A stretch of 58,724 bases of DNA from Tieghemiomyces parasiticus (Eukaryota; Kickxellomycota; Dimargaritomycetes; Dimargaritales; Dimargaritaceae). The notes under the pieces are model-generated. The model was given only the letters and a program-made list of their open reading frames with translations, was not told the DNA's origin and ran no database searches. The stretch covers positions 1-58,724 of the forward strand of contig JANBPT010000190.1 in NCBI GenBank assembly GCA_027575765.1, in the 5' to 3' direction. Shown here piece by piece: positions 21,991-34,874 of the stretch. Each line of letters opens with the position of its first letter. Position 1 is the first letter of the stretch. A program made the translations under genes and the position numbers.

Positions 21991-23841
21991 ATGTCGGACG
22001 AAGTGGTCCCTAAGATCCCTAACCTCGAGCTCGCCGACCTGCGCTACCTGGCCGTCAGCGGTCCCATGGCGGGTCGCGAAGCTGCCGCAGAGAAGCTACT
22101 CAAGGGCATTTTCGAGTCGAGTAGGTAGTCAATCGGCATCCTCATAAGCTCTTGTCGGACTCCGCTGACCACCACAGCAATCAGTCGGCAGACTGGCGCG
22201 CAATTATTGAAAACCAAGCCCACAGCTGTCTTGTTGGGACTATGGCCTGCCCTCAGACGCCCATTGGTACCCTCTCCGCCATCTAGTCTAACCTGGTCGC
22301 ATTGTCATGTTCCACCTCCATCATCCCAGACATGGCGCCTTGGTACCCAAGTGTATGCGAGGACCTCGGAGTCAGCCCCGACGCTACTGAGCTCGCGCGT
22401 ATGAAGGAGGAGAATCGAAAGGCCTTAGAGGGTTTTGCCACTCAGCTCGCCGACGCCGAAGAAAGTCTGGGCGAGGTCGAGGCCGGCGAACTACTGGTTA
22501 AGAAGGCACAGTACCTGGCCGAAATCGGTGATAAGGTGAGTCCTCCCAGATTAGGTGTCGCGTGTATACATCAATGAAAGCTGCCATGGTTTCTCCCGGG
22601 CAGCCTGGTGGGGCCCCCCTCCCCCCTTCACTTCCGCCTTTCCTCCCTCGCGCTTAATAATATTCGTGAGATTGGTGCTGACTTCCCCGCATCTACCATT
22701 GCGCTGCATTACATTCCCTCTACCCACCTACGCAGGACGAGGCCGTTACCGCTTACCGCGTTGCCAACGAAAAGGCCGTTACCCTAGGTCAGCGCCTTGA
22801 TATTGTATTTGCCCTGCTCCGCATTGGTCTGTTCTTCTTCGACACTGACCTGATCGACCGCAACATCAAGAAGGCACGCTCGTAAGTTACCTGGCCACTG
22901 GCCGAGCCTCACTGCCGTGAAATGTGCCGGGGTTCGGATATCAGCCACGGTGACTAATGCTCGTGTAACCTATTGCTCACCACCACGCCCGCCTTGCCGA
23001 TAGCCTCATCGAAGAGGGCGGGGATTGGGATCGCCGCAACCGTCTCAAGTCTTATGAAGCCGTGTACCTCATGGCCATCCGCGACTTCAAAGGCGCCTCC
23101 CAGCTCTTCCTGGAGAGTCTATCCACCTTCACCTCGACCGAGCTCATGGACTATGCCGACTATGTCAAATTCGCCGTCCTGGTGGGCACCATCAGCCTAC
23201 CCCGCGTGGATCTCAAGGAGAAGGTACGTCTAATTAGTAACCGCGGTTTGGTCGTATTGTCGCCCGCCTTGGTTGTTAGAATGGCTAAAGTCCTCCCTAC
23301 TCTCGCTGGGCACCGTCTAAGCTCCTTCCCCTACCTTCATCTAACTTGTCATTCCACCTTTTCCCGCATTTTCTTGTGAACCTAGCTGATTGATTCGCCC
23401 GAGGTCCTGGAGGTGCTAGCTCAAGCCCCGCAGCTCGAGAATTTCCTCAAATCGCTCTATGACTGTCGCTACGCCAAATTTTTTGAGCTCCTGGCCGTCA
23501 TGGAGGAGACGCAGCTGCAGACCTCCCGGTTCTTGAGTGTCCACGGCCGTTATTACGTGCGGGAACTGCGCATCATCGCCTACGCCCAGCTGCTGGAGTC
23601 GTACCGCAGTGTCACGCTCGAGAGTATGGCCACGTCGTTTGGAGTGAGCCAAGACTTTATTGACCGGGATCTCTCGCGTTTTATTGCCGCCGGCCGCCTT
23701 AACTGTGTCATTGATAAGGTGAACGGCATCGTCGAAACCAACCGGCCCGACGTCAAGAACGCACAATACCAAACCTGTATCAAGCAGGGGGATATCCTAC
23801 TCAACCGCGTCCAGAAGCTCAGCCGGGTCATTAACCTCTAA
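21991..23841 (+). CDS. RPN7: 26S proteasome regulatory subunit Rpn7 (PSMD6), lid component
   Basis: Rpn7 is a structural subunit of the proteasome lid. There are five exons: 21991-22120, 22330-22535, 22736-22881, 23004-23223 and 23386-23841, giving 385 aa (human PSMD6 has 389). All introns are GT-AG (GTAGGT, GTGAGT, GTAAGT, GTACGT donors) and every junction keeps the frame. The first restores ES-N-MAPWY and the third splits a Ser codon before [14 protein letters not shown]-terminal helical repeats include [14 protein letters not shown] and the [15 protein letters not shown] segment. The PCI domain (about 250-365) contains [31 protein letters not shown] and IVETNRPD. The protein ends [11 protein letters not shown], matching the family end. 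No proteasome-type promoter element was recognised upstream. Confidence 0.96.
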
Positions 23842-26800
23842 CGGTTGGATGTCAGCCAGGAAATGGCCGGAATATACAAGACGACGAACGTCCCCCCCCT
23901 CATCACCATCCGCACACATCTGTCCGTTCCCAGGTCGTTTCCGTAAATCTTGTTTGGTTACTTAACGGACAAGGGTCTCTTCGACACCCTTTTCGCCAAC
24001 AATCGCCGTCTAAATATAAAGCGCAAGGAAAACAAGATCTACTAAATGGGCTATACGAGTTAAATTGGTCGCCGACTAACCACTGCCTTCGCTGGGAGAC
24101 CGCAGGCGGCTACTTGAGGCGCCCGAATTAAAGAACATGAATGCAATCTGGGTGAAGATTGCTTGGCCGTGAAACTATTACGGTGCGTGTGATCAGCCTT
24201 GTTGGCAAATCAATAGTGCGAACCATATTTTCCGCTTACCCTATGACCTTCATCACCGCCGACAGATGTTCATCTTGTGCACTGGTCCTTGGCCATTTGA
24301 TGGGCAATATGATTGTGAGCAAGACTTTGGGTCCAACTGGCATCAAAGTACCTTTGACAGAATAAGGAGTTCCTTTAAATCCTAACGTCGAAGGTGGCGG
24401 CTGCTAACGAGTATAGTTACGCTGAATTAGATAATCTACTGGTGGCCTGTCACACGAGCAGCCTATACTATGGAAAGACAGCGAATCTATAATCTGTCCT
24501 GATTCTGACTTAGTATACAAGACAAGCAAGTAAACCTTCCCTAGCACCCCCGTATGAAAATGATCCAAGTAGGGGGCTCGGCGAAAGCGCGTGAAGTAGA
24601 CTAATTCGTCAATTTGCCAGCACGAAATTCCCCTCCCCTCTTTTTTGACAACCGAAGGTGGAGAAAAAGTTCGTGGCGCTCCTGCTGGTAAGAGGGGTAT
24701 GGGTAGAAAATCAAGTACATAGAGTGTGTCAAGGGAGGGCGATCAGTGCGAATATAGATAAAGGATCAAAATACAGCAGGTGAGAAATGAAAGGGGGAGG
24801 GTGGCATTAAATCAAAGCGGCTGTTCCAAGTCAGAGATAGAGGCCCGCCCAGAAGGGCTCGTTGGTGACCAATATTGGTAGGCGAAATGCCAGTGGTGAG
24901 GTAACTGGTATGGACAGTCAGGGGGGTAGAGGGTGGAGTATAATGGTCTCCCGGGGGAGGCGGGCAATCATCCCAGCGTTTGTTCAGGTTTAAGCTAAAT
25001 ATGGTAGTAAACCGAATTGGCCGAGAGCTTCGAGTGTTGGAAACACTTATGATGCGCTTGACGAACCTGTCTTGAGCCTAATTGGGCAGTGAGGGCATTG
25101 TGAAGTCTGGTTCTTGAGTGCTGGCGGCTGACGGGGATACAGTGGTGGTGATACTAAATAATTGCTGAAATTTACAGTCCAATAGCTCGACCTGATGCTC
25201 TTTCTGACGGGCACACCAAAAAAAAGGTTCGCTATTGACCACTCTTTAGCCTTCCATACTCTGAGCGCTTGTAAAAAGAATTCGATTTCCTAAACTTCAC
25301 ATTTTAAGTATACCCATATGTGCGCACCAATATGCTGGGGCCTGGCACTATGACCTTCTCCAGAAATACCCCGCTGCTACGTGGAATTGCGAGACAAGCA
25401 TTTTGAAAAGCTAGAGGGGGCCAAGTAAGGCTTATCAGCTTGAGTACAAACGGTAGGAAAACCCCATGGAGACGTTGCCAAAGTAAGTGGCCAGAAAACG
25501 TATTTTGGACCGGTGTGGCGGCTACTGAGGTAGGGGAAGTTATGACAGGATTTCCAGGACACTATTGACCCATGTAAGTCCAGCGGGGCAATTCAATGGC
25601 AGCTTAATCCAAAAGGTTGCTATATTTTAGTTAATACAGCAGAGAAGGTTACCTCGCACCCGCTCGCTGAAGGTGGCAGCGGGCCGTCCTCCCTATCAGA
25701 CAACGAACCTTGGTAGTACATTTACTCGACTGCTGGGCGAGCCCCCCCCCTAATACTCTACCCAGGAAACGCGCGGTGTTCGAATCCTTTCGCATCAAGG
25801 GCGGTTGCGTTCACGCGTCCAGCCCGTGGCCCTGGTGTGGGAGGGGCCACATTCGTTTCAACCTTTGCAGAGAGATCTACCGCCAAGTATATGTGAAACG
25901 ATCCACGCCGTTTCGCCCACTATTCCCAGCGTAAACCGTCGCTCGTGCATAGTTCCCTAGGCTCCACCGCCTAGCTGACAATTGCTGGTTACTCTAAGCA
26001 ACTTCTCAGGTTATTCTTAAGGAGGTTTGATACCCGTGTCGCCCTTGGACAGCTTGAAATAGGTGTGGCAATCTCGTATAGTATGTATCAACAGTGAATG
26101 GGAGTGGTTAGGGTTAAATCGCCCTAAGTCTTTCCATCACCTTAAACCTGTCAGAGTGGGCGTACCAAGCCTAGAAGCATAGTCCCCAAACGCTTCGCAT
26201 TATCAAGCTAAAGGACGCCCATCGATAGTACCCATTCACCCTGGACCCGATTTGGTATGACTTCGCCCGCTGGTTCATCCTCCAGGTAAAACCACACTGG
26301 GTGCTTGATGAAAAATAAGTCAATGTAGTAAGGCTCCATTAGGCGTGACGCGTGTCACGTAATGCCCAATCCTGACGAATTTGCCACCGGATCTCCCGCT
26401 TCAACCGCTTTGACTCGGGCCAAGAGTGAGAGAGCATGTCCCTGTCCTTATAACCTTTCATTGCTGAGTTAGAAAAAGGGGGGCTCGTCTCCACCTTTGA
26501 GTTATCGGGCGAAAAAAATTCATGAATGGGGCGTATTATGCATCACCCAATTTCCTACCATGTAGACGACGAAGAATATTACCACAGGCATCATCGCATT
26601 AAAAACCAAGAGGCTTCTGTTTCAGGAAGGCATGGTGCGGTAGGTCCAAGTGCCCTTATTCTACGGGCTTTGCTCTAGATCTGCACCCATGAGCGAAGGA
26701 TAAGAGATAAACCGGTTCCCTCGGGTGTCTTAGGTTTCTTGTGAATGAGCCCCACTAAATCGTTACATTGCTCTGGGCTTTTGCCAGGTCAGTGCAAACA

Positions 26801-29800
26801 AAACAAACATCGACCACCTCTCATACCCTGCCCACTGTACTCTCCAAAACTGCACGGCGGCCAGCCGCTATCATGTGTAGCTGACTCAACTCAGCTTGAC
26901 TAGGGACCTGCGAATATTCTCAACCTTGCTTAGGATCACCCTGGGCATCATTTCCTCGTCAGTGACTGGTACGAATTGACCTTTCTCGCCTGACCATGGG
27001 GCAAGGGGTTACGGGCAAGGGCCCAAAACTGAAAATATTACCGGTTATTGAAGAAGCGGATAAAGCGATTCGTCCACCAAGGTTTCCTACTATTTAAATC
27101 CGACTAATAATCTCTCCGCTGCTGTCCAGAGCGCCTGGGCTGACCATTCACCAACGGTATTTGGACCTCCTCGACATTCCCAGCTGGAAGCCAACAGCCT
27201 CAACCCCTGTCGGACTCGCACCTCCCCCCCCTTTCCTCCATTACTAACGAGGATTGAGCCGAGGGGCTGCCATCTCAGTTTCGCACTGTGAATTAATTAA
27301 ACCACGGAACGGGCGATCCGAAAGGAGATCTAATTCCCTAGCTACGCTGGCTAGGTCTGATGGATGGCCTCGAGGCCAAAAGTGAACCAGCCCGGCGGGT
27401 TCCCGCGTAAATAATTTATATATCAACAACCCAATTACTAAACAGCTTACTGGTTCTGGTAACCCTGGACAGGTACACGAACCCCACCTTAAGGCACGGG
27501 CAGCTTAAAGCCATCGTCGGTTTGTTCACCGCTAGGTCAGGCTCATTCACTAATTTACCGATGCTACTGTGTCGATGGTTTCGGTAGCGGTGATGGTTGC
27601 GTATCTCGACTTTGAGGTGTAAGAACTGCCTCCCACCAAGGTAAACGCAAGCGAATGGCGCTATGGCTAGCGTAAGCAGGTTCTGCAACGCCCCCGGGGG
27701 AGCTGAGAACAATTGAGGCCATTTCCACTGTAAACAGGTCTAGTGCGTTAGGTAGCGTGGCGGCTTGTGGGGTCGGGAGCTTGAGAAGACCGGCGATGGC
27801 ACAGGCCAGGCCTTCGATGTTGAGTGAATAGTACCCGCGACCAGCGATAGGTGCTAGGACAGATGAGTTTCTTGTCGTGTATTGCTGAAAAGCACTAACT
27901 GGTTACTGTATACTCTGACCTGATCTATGCATTAAGTAAAAATAACGACAGCCAGAGACGGTCGCACGGATAGTATCCTTCGAACTTGGGTTATCGGCTA
28001 CAGACCAGGTAAGTAGCAGGTTGGCAAGTGGAAGGCTTACCTTCCGCCACCAAAGCAAATGTTCCTTTCCTAAGCTGGCAGCTACGGGCGACCTCCCTTA
28101 AGCCTCTGACCCCCGTTCGCTTCTTCTAAAAAAATAAAACTTAGCCCCGCCACTATCTCATACCAAAGAGACTCCCAAAGCAACGGATAATCGTCCAATG
28201 CGCGTACCAAGAAAACAGGCTGAGCACGGCCCGGCTTGGACGGCCCAGCCACTGGCGAAATTCAAGGTATTTCCAAGGCTAAACTCGAGGATGATATCAA
28301 CGAGTGTATCGGAGGGGAAAACTGCGAGGCATGTTATTCCGACGCCGAGATACAACTCACTCGAGGCAGACATGGTCCAGTCTGACGCTCCAACGGCTAA
28401 TTAAGAGAGTTCCCAGAGTCTGGCGAGCTCCCGTCTTGATTGGTTGAGGCGGTCAATCATGCCGAATTCCGTTCCCTGTATTACTCCGACCCATGTCATG
28501 TTGGCCACCTTTCCTCCGCGCCGGTCAATGTTTTATGCGGCCAAGGGAATCTCGACCTTCGACTAGTCAGCTCGGGGTGACCACAAAAGAAAGATAAAAA
28601 CGCAGCTATACAAAGTTAGAAAGACGTGCCTCCTTTAGCCGACCGGTGTATTTGCCTACAGGTAGCCTATGCCATCTGGTGGACTGGGGGCAAGGCGTAT
28701 AGGCTCGGCGGTAAGTTACAACCCCGCCGCTCGAGAATTGTCATCAGTCATGGCTAAGCCTCGGGCCCCGATCGGGACGGTACACCGTTAACCGATATAA
28801 TTACTTGTATCCGCTTGCTCATATTACTACGGACATAAACAGAACGGTGAAATAAATACCACGCCTGAGAAAGAATAATCAACTACGGCTGAAAGACCCC
28901 CCCCGCGCGCCGGTCTATCGACTAAAGTTTAAAAGGAAATAAGTGTAGAGCCGGCATGTACATCGTGGAAAGGGGTGGCGACATAGTCCTTCAAATTTTC
29001 CGATGCAGAGGCAGGGTGGACCGACAGAGCCCTGAAGGGAAGCTTTGCGCGCGATTCGGCTGCCTACTTGCCGATGGTCTACTCGAATTGGTACCGATTT
29101 CGGCAAGTGTGGAGGGGGGGCGTTTAACGCTATCAGCCAATGACGCCCGTAAGGCGCAAATGTATTATCTATCACTCCAGTGCCCAGGGTATAATACTCC
29201 ACATTACATTTAGGAGTAGTACAGCCTGACAATATGGGCTAGGAAGGCTCGGCTGGTAACCCCAGTTGTTACTTACGACTACACGCGCTTACGTGGTTCC
29301 GCCCGCTCGCAGTGGTCAATGTATGTATCCTGTGTACCCACAACAAGCCATTGGCACACTGCAACACCAGCACCGCCCGATGACCGGCACGGTACAGTAG
29401 CCAGCCTTGCCCACGAGCGATGAAACAGTGTGGACGATGGCAAGGTCGTAAAAGTGGGTGGCTTGCCAGCGGCCAACCAAAGTTGTCCTCGGAAGGGCTG
29501 AGGTATACTGCGGCCCCATACAACTCCGAACCACCAAGGGCTCCACTGGCCCAACTGGTCGGTCGAGGTTGGTAGACAGCCAGGGCTGGTGTCGAGTGTG
29601 GCAGGAAGGTGACTGCCCAGGCTAAGTACACATCGAATCTCCTTTTAGGAATCTACGGCGGTGGTGTATCGAAGGTATGCCCGTAACGAAGCTTGCGGTC
29701 TAGCACAGTGGTAGTCCAGTGCCGTTGTTATGGTTCGGGGCCGCAGGCAGAGTATGAGGTAGGGCTATAGGTGCCACCCTTTTAATGCCTAAACCGGCAC

Positions 29801-29880
29801 ATCCTACCATATTTTCCTAGCCGAAGTCTTAAGCTGCCTCTATCCGCCGACAACTTTCTCATCAGTTGGTCGCACCCCAC
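23842..29880. other. 6-kb gene-poor region
   Basis: No open frame here has a recognisable domain, signal peptide or intron-joined continuation. C runs of 8-9 occur near 23892, 25742, 27223 and 28897. Part of the minus strand near 29316-29546 is open in all three frames, but none of the translations is meaningful. No tRNA, rRNA or transposon hallmark was found by eye. Highly degraded elements would escape this reading. Confidence 0.45.
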
Positions 29881-30851
29881 TCCCCCACCTTACCGTTTCC
29901 CTTTTCCGCATTGCACTGTGCCAGCCTGTCCTAACCACCTCCCTCTTTGGTGCAGATTCTTCCTTACTCACTCACTTGATTCGGAATTTGGCATGTCTTG
30001 GGATACATCCATACTTCCCCCGTCCTCTCTCTCTCTCTTCAACCTCACCGGCTCCGTTCTTTCGCTTCGCCCACGTCCACACTGCCCAGCATCCCAGCGC
30101 GAAACGTCGGGCGATCATCCGGTACCTTAGTTGGCGATTCGGCCGAGGTTAGGCTATTGGATCTCATCTCCACTACTCGGCACGACCCACTTGGCTCATT
30201 AATTTACATTTCCCTCATTCCCACTGCGGGGCCCTGCCCGCTGACTCTACGTTCCGAGCCCAGCCCTGGCCCCAACGTACTTCAACCATCGCCTCTCTCT
30301 CTTGTGATACCGTCCACTCTCCCCCTTAATTTGGATCTCCAGCTAAGTACTGCTCGTTCGCCCCGCCGAATCCCGCTCACCCGTCCCAGCATATCCCTAC
30401 CCCGCCCTTGTCCATTCTGCCGCCACCAACCCAAAACAGGCTGCAGTATAAAGCCGTTCTGATCCCCGGAGGTCTCACAACTATCTCCCAGATCCTTCTC
30501 TTTCCTTACCTAGATCCCTACTGCCACCGCCACCACTACCATTCGTACGAACACTCGTATTAAATTTCTTCACGTGTGATAGATAACGGAGAGCATCTCG
30601 ATATCCAGGTCTACTCTTCTGTCTCCTAAAAATCTGCTTATTCTACACCACTCTTACCAGCTGCTATCAGTACCCCTGTCAGCATCTACTGCAGCCATTC
30701 AGCCGGAGCCTAACCACACCCTTAAATATTCCTAATTTCCGCAGAAAACTATTCATTTGTAATTCATATAATTGTTTCCGCCCCCCCCTCTTTCTCTTTC
30801 GGCCATCGTGACCGACCTCCCCGAATTTCCCTCGCCTTCCTGTAACTCATC
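29881..30851 (+). promoter_or_regulatory. Pyrimidine-rich promoter and leader of the arrestin-domain gene
   Basis: Nearly 1 kb is strongly C/T-rich on the plus strand up to the ATG at 30852. A TATAAAG at 30447-30453 lies about 400 nt before the start codon. Open frames here (for example 29998-30462) translate to Ser/Pro/Leu-rich low-complexity peptides and are best explained by the base composition. Confidence 0.4.
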
Positions 30852-32111
30852 ATGGAAGCCATATCCATGCTCAAGGTCTCATTCCCGTCCTATACGGGTT
30901 CGCCACGCTGCCAACCTAACGGGGCGCTATCCGGCGCGGTGATGGTCAAGTGCGAGGAATCAGTTAATCTGCAGCAGCTCAACGTTACCGTCCGCGGTCG
31001 CGAGAAGGTTGCTGTCAGCCTGAATACCCCAGCCACGGCCTACTGTGTCGACGACCTGCGGACAGTCAGCCGGCCCTACTTTCAACTGGAAAAGCCCATC
31101 CTCAGCCCCGAGGACCGCCAGGGGCCCCTCGCCCCGGGTCTTCACCTGTTCCATTTCATCTGCCACTTTCCCAACGTCAACTATCCACCCACCACCCGTG
31201 ACATGTTCTTTAGCGTTGATTACTTTTGCGGGGCGACTTTAACCACTTCGGACCGCGAATACCAGGCCACGGAAGTTCCCATTGTGTTTGAAGCCCTCAT
31301 CGAGCCTTCCAGCGCTTCGACCTTCCGACAAGGCTCCCCGCCGGCCAACACGGTGAAGGTACGCGACAACGGCTCCAGCGCCAAACCCGTCTTGGCCCTA
31401 CACAATCAGTTCTCCCAGCCTTCGTACCTTCCCGGGGACACGGTGGTCATTAGCCTTGGTCTCGACCCGCTTATCAACCTTAACAGTATTCGAAAGTTAG
31501 AGTACCGGGTGATCGAGACCTGCAACTGTCACTATAAGGGCGACTGGGCGGCCCAGTCTAAGGTCAGCCAGAGCGACGTATCAGACCTGAACGGGCAGTG
31601 CGAAGTGCCCCTGTGGACGCGGGAACGCACCGTCCACCCATTTCAATCGGCCACCTTGAGCCGCAATACTTCTCCAGTGTACCCGGCAAACCGGTACCTG
31701 GGAGACATCCAGTTCCTCCTGCCGAAGGCCACGCGGGCCCTGTCCTACGCCTACCTCCAGTTCAGCTACGGCATCGAGATCATCGTAACATACTGGAGCG
31801 GTCTCCGTACCAACCGGACCGCATCCGCGTTCATCCCCATCAACGTCGTGGGCGAGCGCCCGGAACCGTCACTGAACCCCTTGCAGAGCCAGGGTTCCGC
31901 TGGTCCCTACCTCGAAAGCACGGCCACCTCCAATCTGTCGGTGCGTAGTTCCGTGCAGTCCATCTCCAGTGCTGACTCGATCAGCACACCTAGTACTCTG
32001 GGAGCCGGCTACGTGTCTCGGCGACGCAAGACCTCCTTCCCGCATATATTCAATCCCCACCAGGACGGCAATCTCGCCGCCTTGCCCGACATTGAGCCTA
32101 TCAACATGTAG
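30852..32111 (+). CDS. Arrestin-domain (alpha-arrestin-like) protein
   Basis: The product is 419 aa in one exon. The N-terminal arrestin sandwich (about 5-160) has the typical features LSGAVMVKCEESVNLQQLNVTV, the segment ending LAPGLHLFHFICHFP (about 98-110) and the following PPTTRDMFFSVDYFC stretch. The C-terminal arrestin sandwich (about 185-345) includes YLPGDTVVISLGLDP and a final strand, ASAFIPINVVG. The tail (about 350-419) is Ser-rich with RRRK near 394. Fungal alpha-arrestins act as adaptors for ubiquitin ligases in endocytosis of membrane transporters. I see no PPxY motif, so recruitment of a Rsp5/Nedd4-type ligase by this protein is not supported by sequence. Assignment to the arrestin fold is confident; the exact subfamily is not. 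Confidence 0.8.
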   Translation: MEAISMLKVSFPSYTGSPRCQPNGALSGAVMVKCEESVNLQQLNVTVRGREKVAVSLNTPATAYCVDDLRTVSRPYFQLEKPILSPEDRQGPLAPGLHLFHFICHFPNVNYPPTTRDMFFSVDYFCGATLTTSDREYQATEVPIVFEALIEPSSASTFRQGSPPANTVKVRDNGSSAKPVLALHNQFSQPSYLPGDTVVISLGLDPLINLNSIRKLEYRVIETCNCHYKGDWAAQSKVSQSDVSDLNGQCEVPLWTRERTVHPFQSATLSRNTSPVYPANRYLGDIQFLLPKATRALSYAYLQFSYGIEIIVTYWSGLRTNRTASAFIPINVVGERPEPSLNPLQSQGSAGPYLESTATSNLSVRSSVQSISSADSISTPSTLGAGYVSRRRKTSFPHIFNPHQDGNLAALPDIEPINM

Positions 32112-33437
32112 CGCCCTTGACCCTGCAAACAACCGACCTCCTTTCCCTTCACTGTACGATTACGAAATACCACTGCTTCTCTCTGTGTGCGTGCATGTGT
32201 GTGTGTTTTTTTTACTATGTTATTACGTTTGATGTTGCTTGAAATAACCACCTGTACAGTTTGGCACCATCTTCCTACTTGCCACCATCATCACGCGCTG
32301 CTCACGTTGCTACCATGTTACTAGGCTTTGCTTACATTTATCGTTCTTCTTGGTTGCTATTTACTTCACTTTGATTTCCGTGGCCGAGTCAGCCACGATA
32401 TTTTCCGCACCATTAACCACCCACTTCCCTCAATGCGTTCATGTGCCGTGCCAAACGACTCGAGCAATTATGTTGTCTAATGCAAAGAAACTTTCTACCG
32501 TACTGAATCAATCAATCATTCCACTAGCGCTGGGCTACGTTAGACGGAGGCATGGGCATGACCTGGTGGGATATTCAATGGGAGAGCTTAGCATGCTGTA
32601 GAAAAGATGGTGGAAGAGCGGCCGGGCTCTAGATAACCCCAAGGGGTGGGGTGGTTAGGTTGGACCAGTTGGTCCGAATTTGAGTTTAAGTTGGATAGGG
32701 GAAGGGGTGTTCTCAGGTATGATCTCTAAACTTGAAAACCAACGGGGTGGCCCTGATAATACTGGTGCTGGAAACCCGTTGGCCGAAGCGTAGCAGGTGA
32801 GGCCCGTGCGGTTGTATGAAGCCCGGCTCGGTACTTCAGTCCGAAGCGGGTAGTGCAGGTCAACTTCTTATCTTCTGCAGCGCCGGTTGATTCACGAACG
32901 ACCATATGCCCTATCTGGTCGGTATAGATCCTCAAGACCACGCCTCTGCCAGGGTGGGACAGTGCAGGCTATATGATGGGGCTATAGCGCTGGAGTCACC
33001 TATGGGGTGGGCAACCCCGTGGCGACCAACTTGGCGGGAGGAGCCCCACTCCATCCGCACGCAGTTTTTTTCGAGCATTCGCCCCTCGTCCCAGCACCCC
33101 TTAACTAGGCCAGCCGGTGGGCGCATGAAGCGGCCTCCGCCATGTCTGGATCCTATGCGTAATGGTCTGCCCCCGTTCATCTCGGCCTCCAGCTCATCTC
33201 CATTAAACGCACCCATCACGCCTAAAGCTCGTGCCACTGCTGTTGTTTGTCAGAACATCGCTACACTCCCCACTCAAATTCCCTACTGGACTCTCGTTAT
33301 TTTTTTATCCTCGGCCTAATCAGTCGTTAACTCACTTCAGCGCTTGTCCCACCCTCTGAACGGCCCAAATCCAAGCATACTAACCCCTTATTGTATTCGA
33401 GTCGACCGCCTGGTACTTTGTTCCTCGTATATCAAGC
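32112..33437. other. Spacer between the arrestin-domain gene and CK2 beta
   Basis: A GT repeat plus T8 tract sits at about 32188-32209 in the probable 3' UTR. The rest shows no supported gene. The last ~150 nt are pyrimidine-rich, as in other promoters in this window. Confidence 0.4.
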
Positions 33438-34874
33438 ATGTCGTACCTACCCGAGCAAAGTCCGGCTCATTATGATCCCAATGCGGAATGTAAGTGCCCC
33501 ATGTCGACTGGACTACAGCCTCAAGCTACGCTGGGTGGCGAGGAAGAGGGGCGGCGCTGTGGCGCGAGAAGGGTTCCCCTCCCCCATTAGGAGTGCGCGG
33601 TAGCCGCGCCGGAACCCGAACGCAGTAGAGTTGCGGCTGGACTCGGGTAGCTTCCAAAGCTGCACACCGGCTACTCATCAAATACGACTAGCTCTCCACA
33701 CACCGCATCACCAATCGCGTCCTAATGTCCGTTTCACCTCTGCGTCCATATGACCACAATATCACCGGCGTGGTTGCCACTACCAAATAGTCTCCGACTC
33801 GGGTGACTCGGACACAGGCACCGACTCCATCAGCTGGATCTCATGGTTCTGTTCATACACGGGGCACGAGTACTTCACTGAGGTCATGGACGAGTACATT
33901 GAGGACGAGTTCAACATGACCGGCCTCCGCCAGATGGTACCCTACTATAACTACGCTCTCGAGATGATCCTAGATATTGAAGGTAGGTGCACCCGTGCTC
34001 GGCAAGGGCTATACCCCAAAAAGGCGGTATTCCGTAGGTTATAAGGGCAGTCTGCTTTAGTCAACCCATTACTCGCCTCGTCTGATCTGGCCGCTTTGCC
34101 TGTGTACTCCCGCTCATTTTCCATCACCTCGCAGAAGACCTTGATAATGAGCTTCCTGACATGCCCGATGTACACGTGATTGAGAATTCCGCCGAGCGGC
34201 TTTACGGGCTGGTCCACGCGCGGTACATTATTACGCGCCAGGGTCTCCAACAAATGTCGGATAAGTACCTAGCCGGGCATTTTGGTACCTGCCCGCGGTT
34301 CCTGTGCCACAACACGTTCGTCGTGCCTTGCGGCCGGTCCGATACACCCAGTGTGGACTCGGTTAAACTGTACTGTCCGCAGTGCAAGGACATTTACTCA
34401 CCAGCCAGCACCCGGTTCAGTAGCGTCGACGGGGCCTATTTTGGTACTAGTTTCCCCCAAATCTTCTTCATGACCTTCCCGAATTATCTGCCCACAGGGG
34501 TACCGAATGACTACTACGTGCCCCGGATATATGGGTTTAAGGTCAGCGAGCATTCTAAGGCCGGACCACGGATGGAGTGGTTGCGCCAGTTCCCGGAATC
34601 CTTCGAGGAAGACGAGGATGGAGACGAGGAGATAGATGTGTCCCTCCGGTCGGCCAACGGCGAGGATACTTCGCCACGGACTGTTGCGCCGGTCGACGAG
34701 GCCACCGCCGCTGATGATCAGCCCGTAGACTACGACCAAGGCGCAATGCCGCCCGTCAAGGACGATCAGCGGTCGGGGGTCTCGGCGACACCCGACTCGG
34801 CCGCTGACGCACAGCGGCAGAACAGCACTAAAGACATTATGGCCGGTATTGAACAAACCCGCTTGGCCAGCTAG
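33438..34874 (+). CDS. CKB1: Casein kinase 2 regulatory subunit beta
   Basis: The CK2 beta subunit dimerises through a zinc finger and holds two catalytic subunits. Exons are 33438-33489, 33791-33982 and 34135-34874, for a total of 327 aa. The junctions give AE-F-SDSGDSDT and MILDI-E-EDLDNE in frame with GTAAGT and GTAGGT donors. The core begins SISWISWFC...GHEYFTEV (about residues 28-48), closely matching the family. An acidic stretch (EEDLDNELPD) follows. The zinc finger uses Cys 134, 139, 162 and 165 (CPRFLC and CPQC), and the DGAYFGTSFPQIFFMTFP segment follows. The family core is about 215 aa; the C-terminus here is extended by about 100 residues rich in Asp, Glu, Ser and Thr. It is unknown whether this is the only beta isoform. 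Confidence 0.95.

Noticed and set aside
25765..25800. TTCGAAT sequence resembling a tRNA T-loop/B box
   Set aside because: The flanking bases cannot pair as a T-stem and no matching A box or cloverleaf is visible.
29998..30462. 154-codon open frame upstream of the arrestin-domain gene
   Set aside because: Low-complexity translation of a C/T-rich leader, with no recognisable motif.
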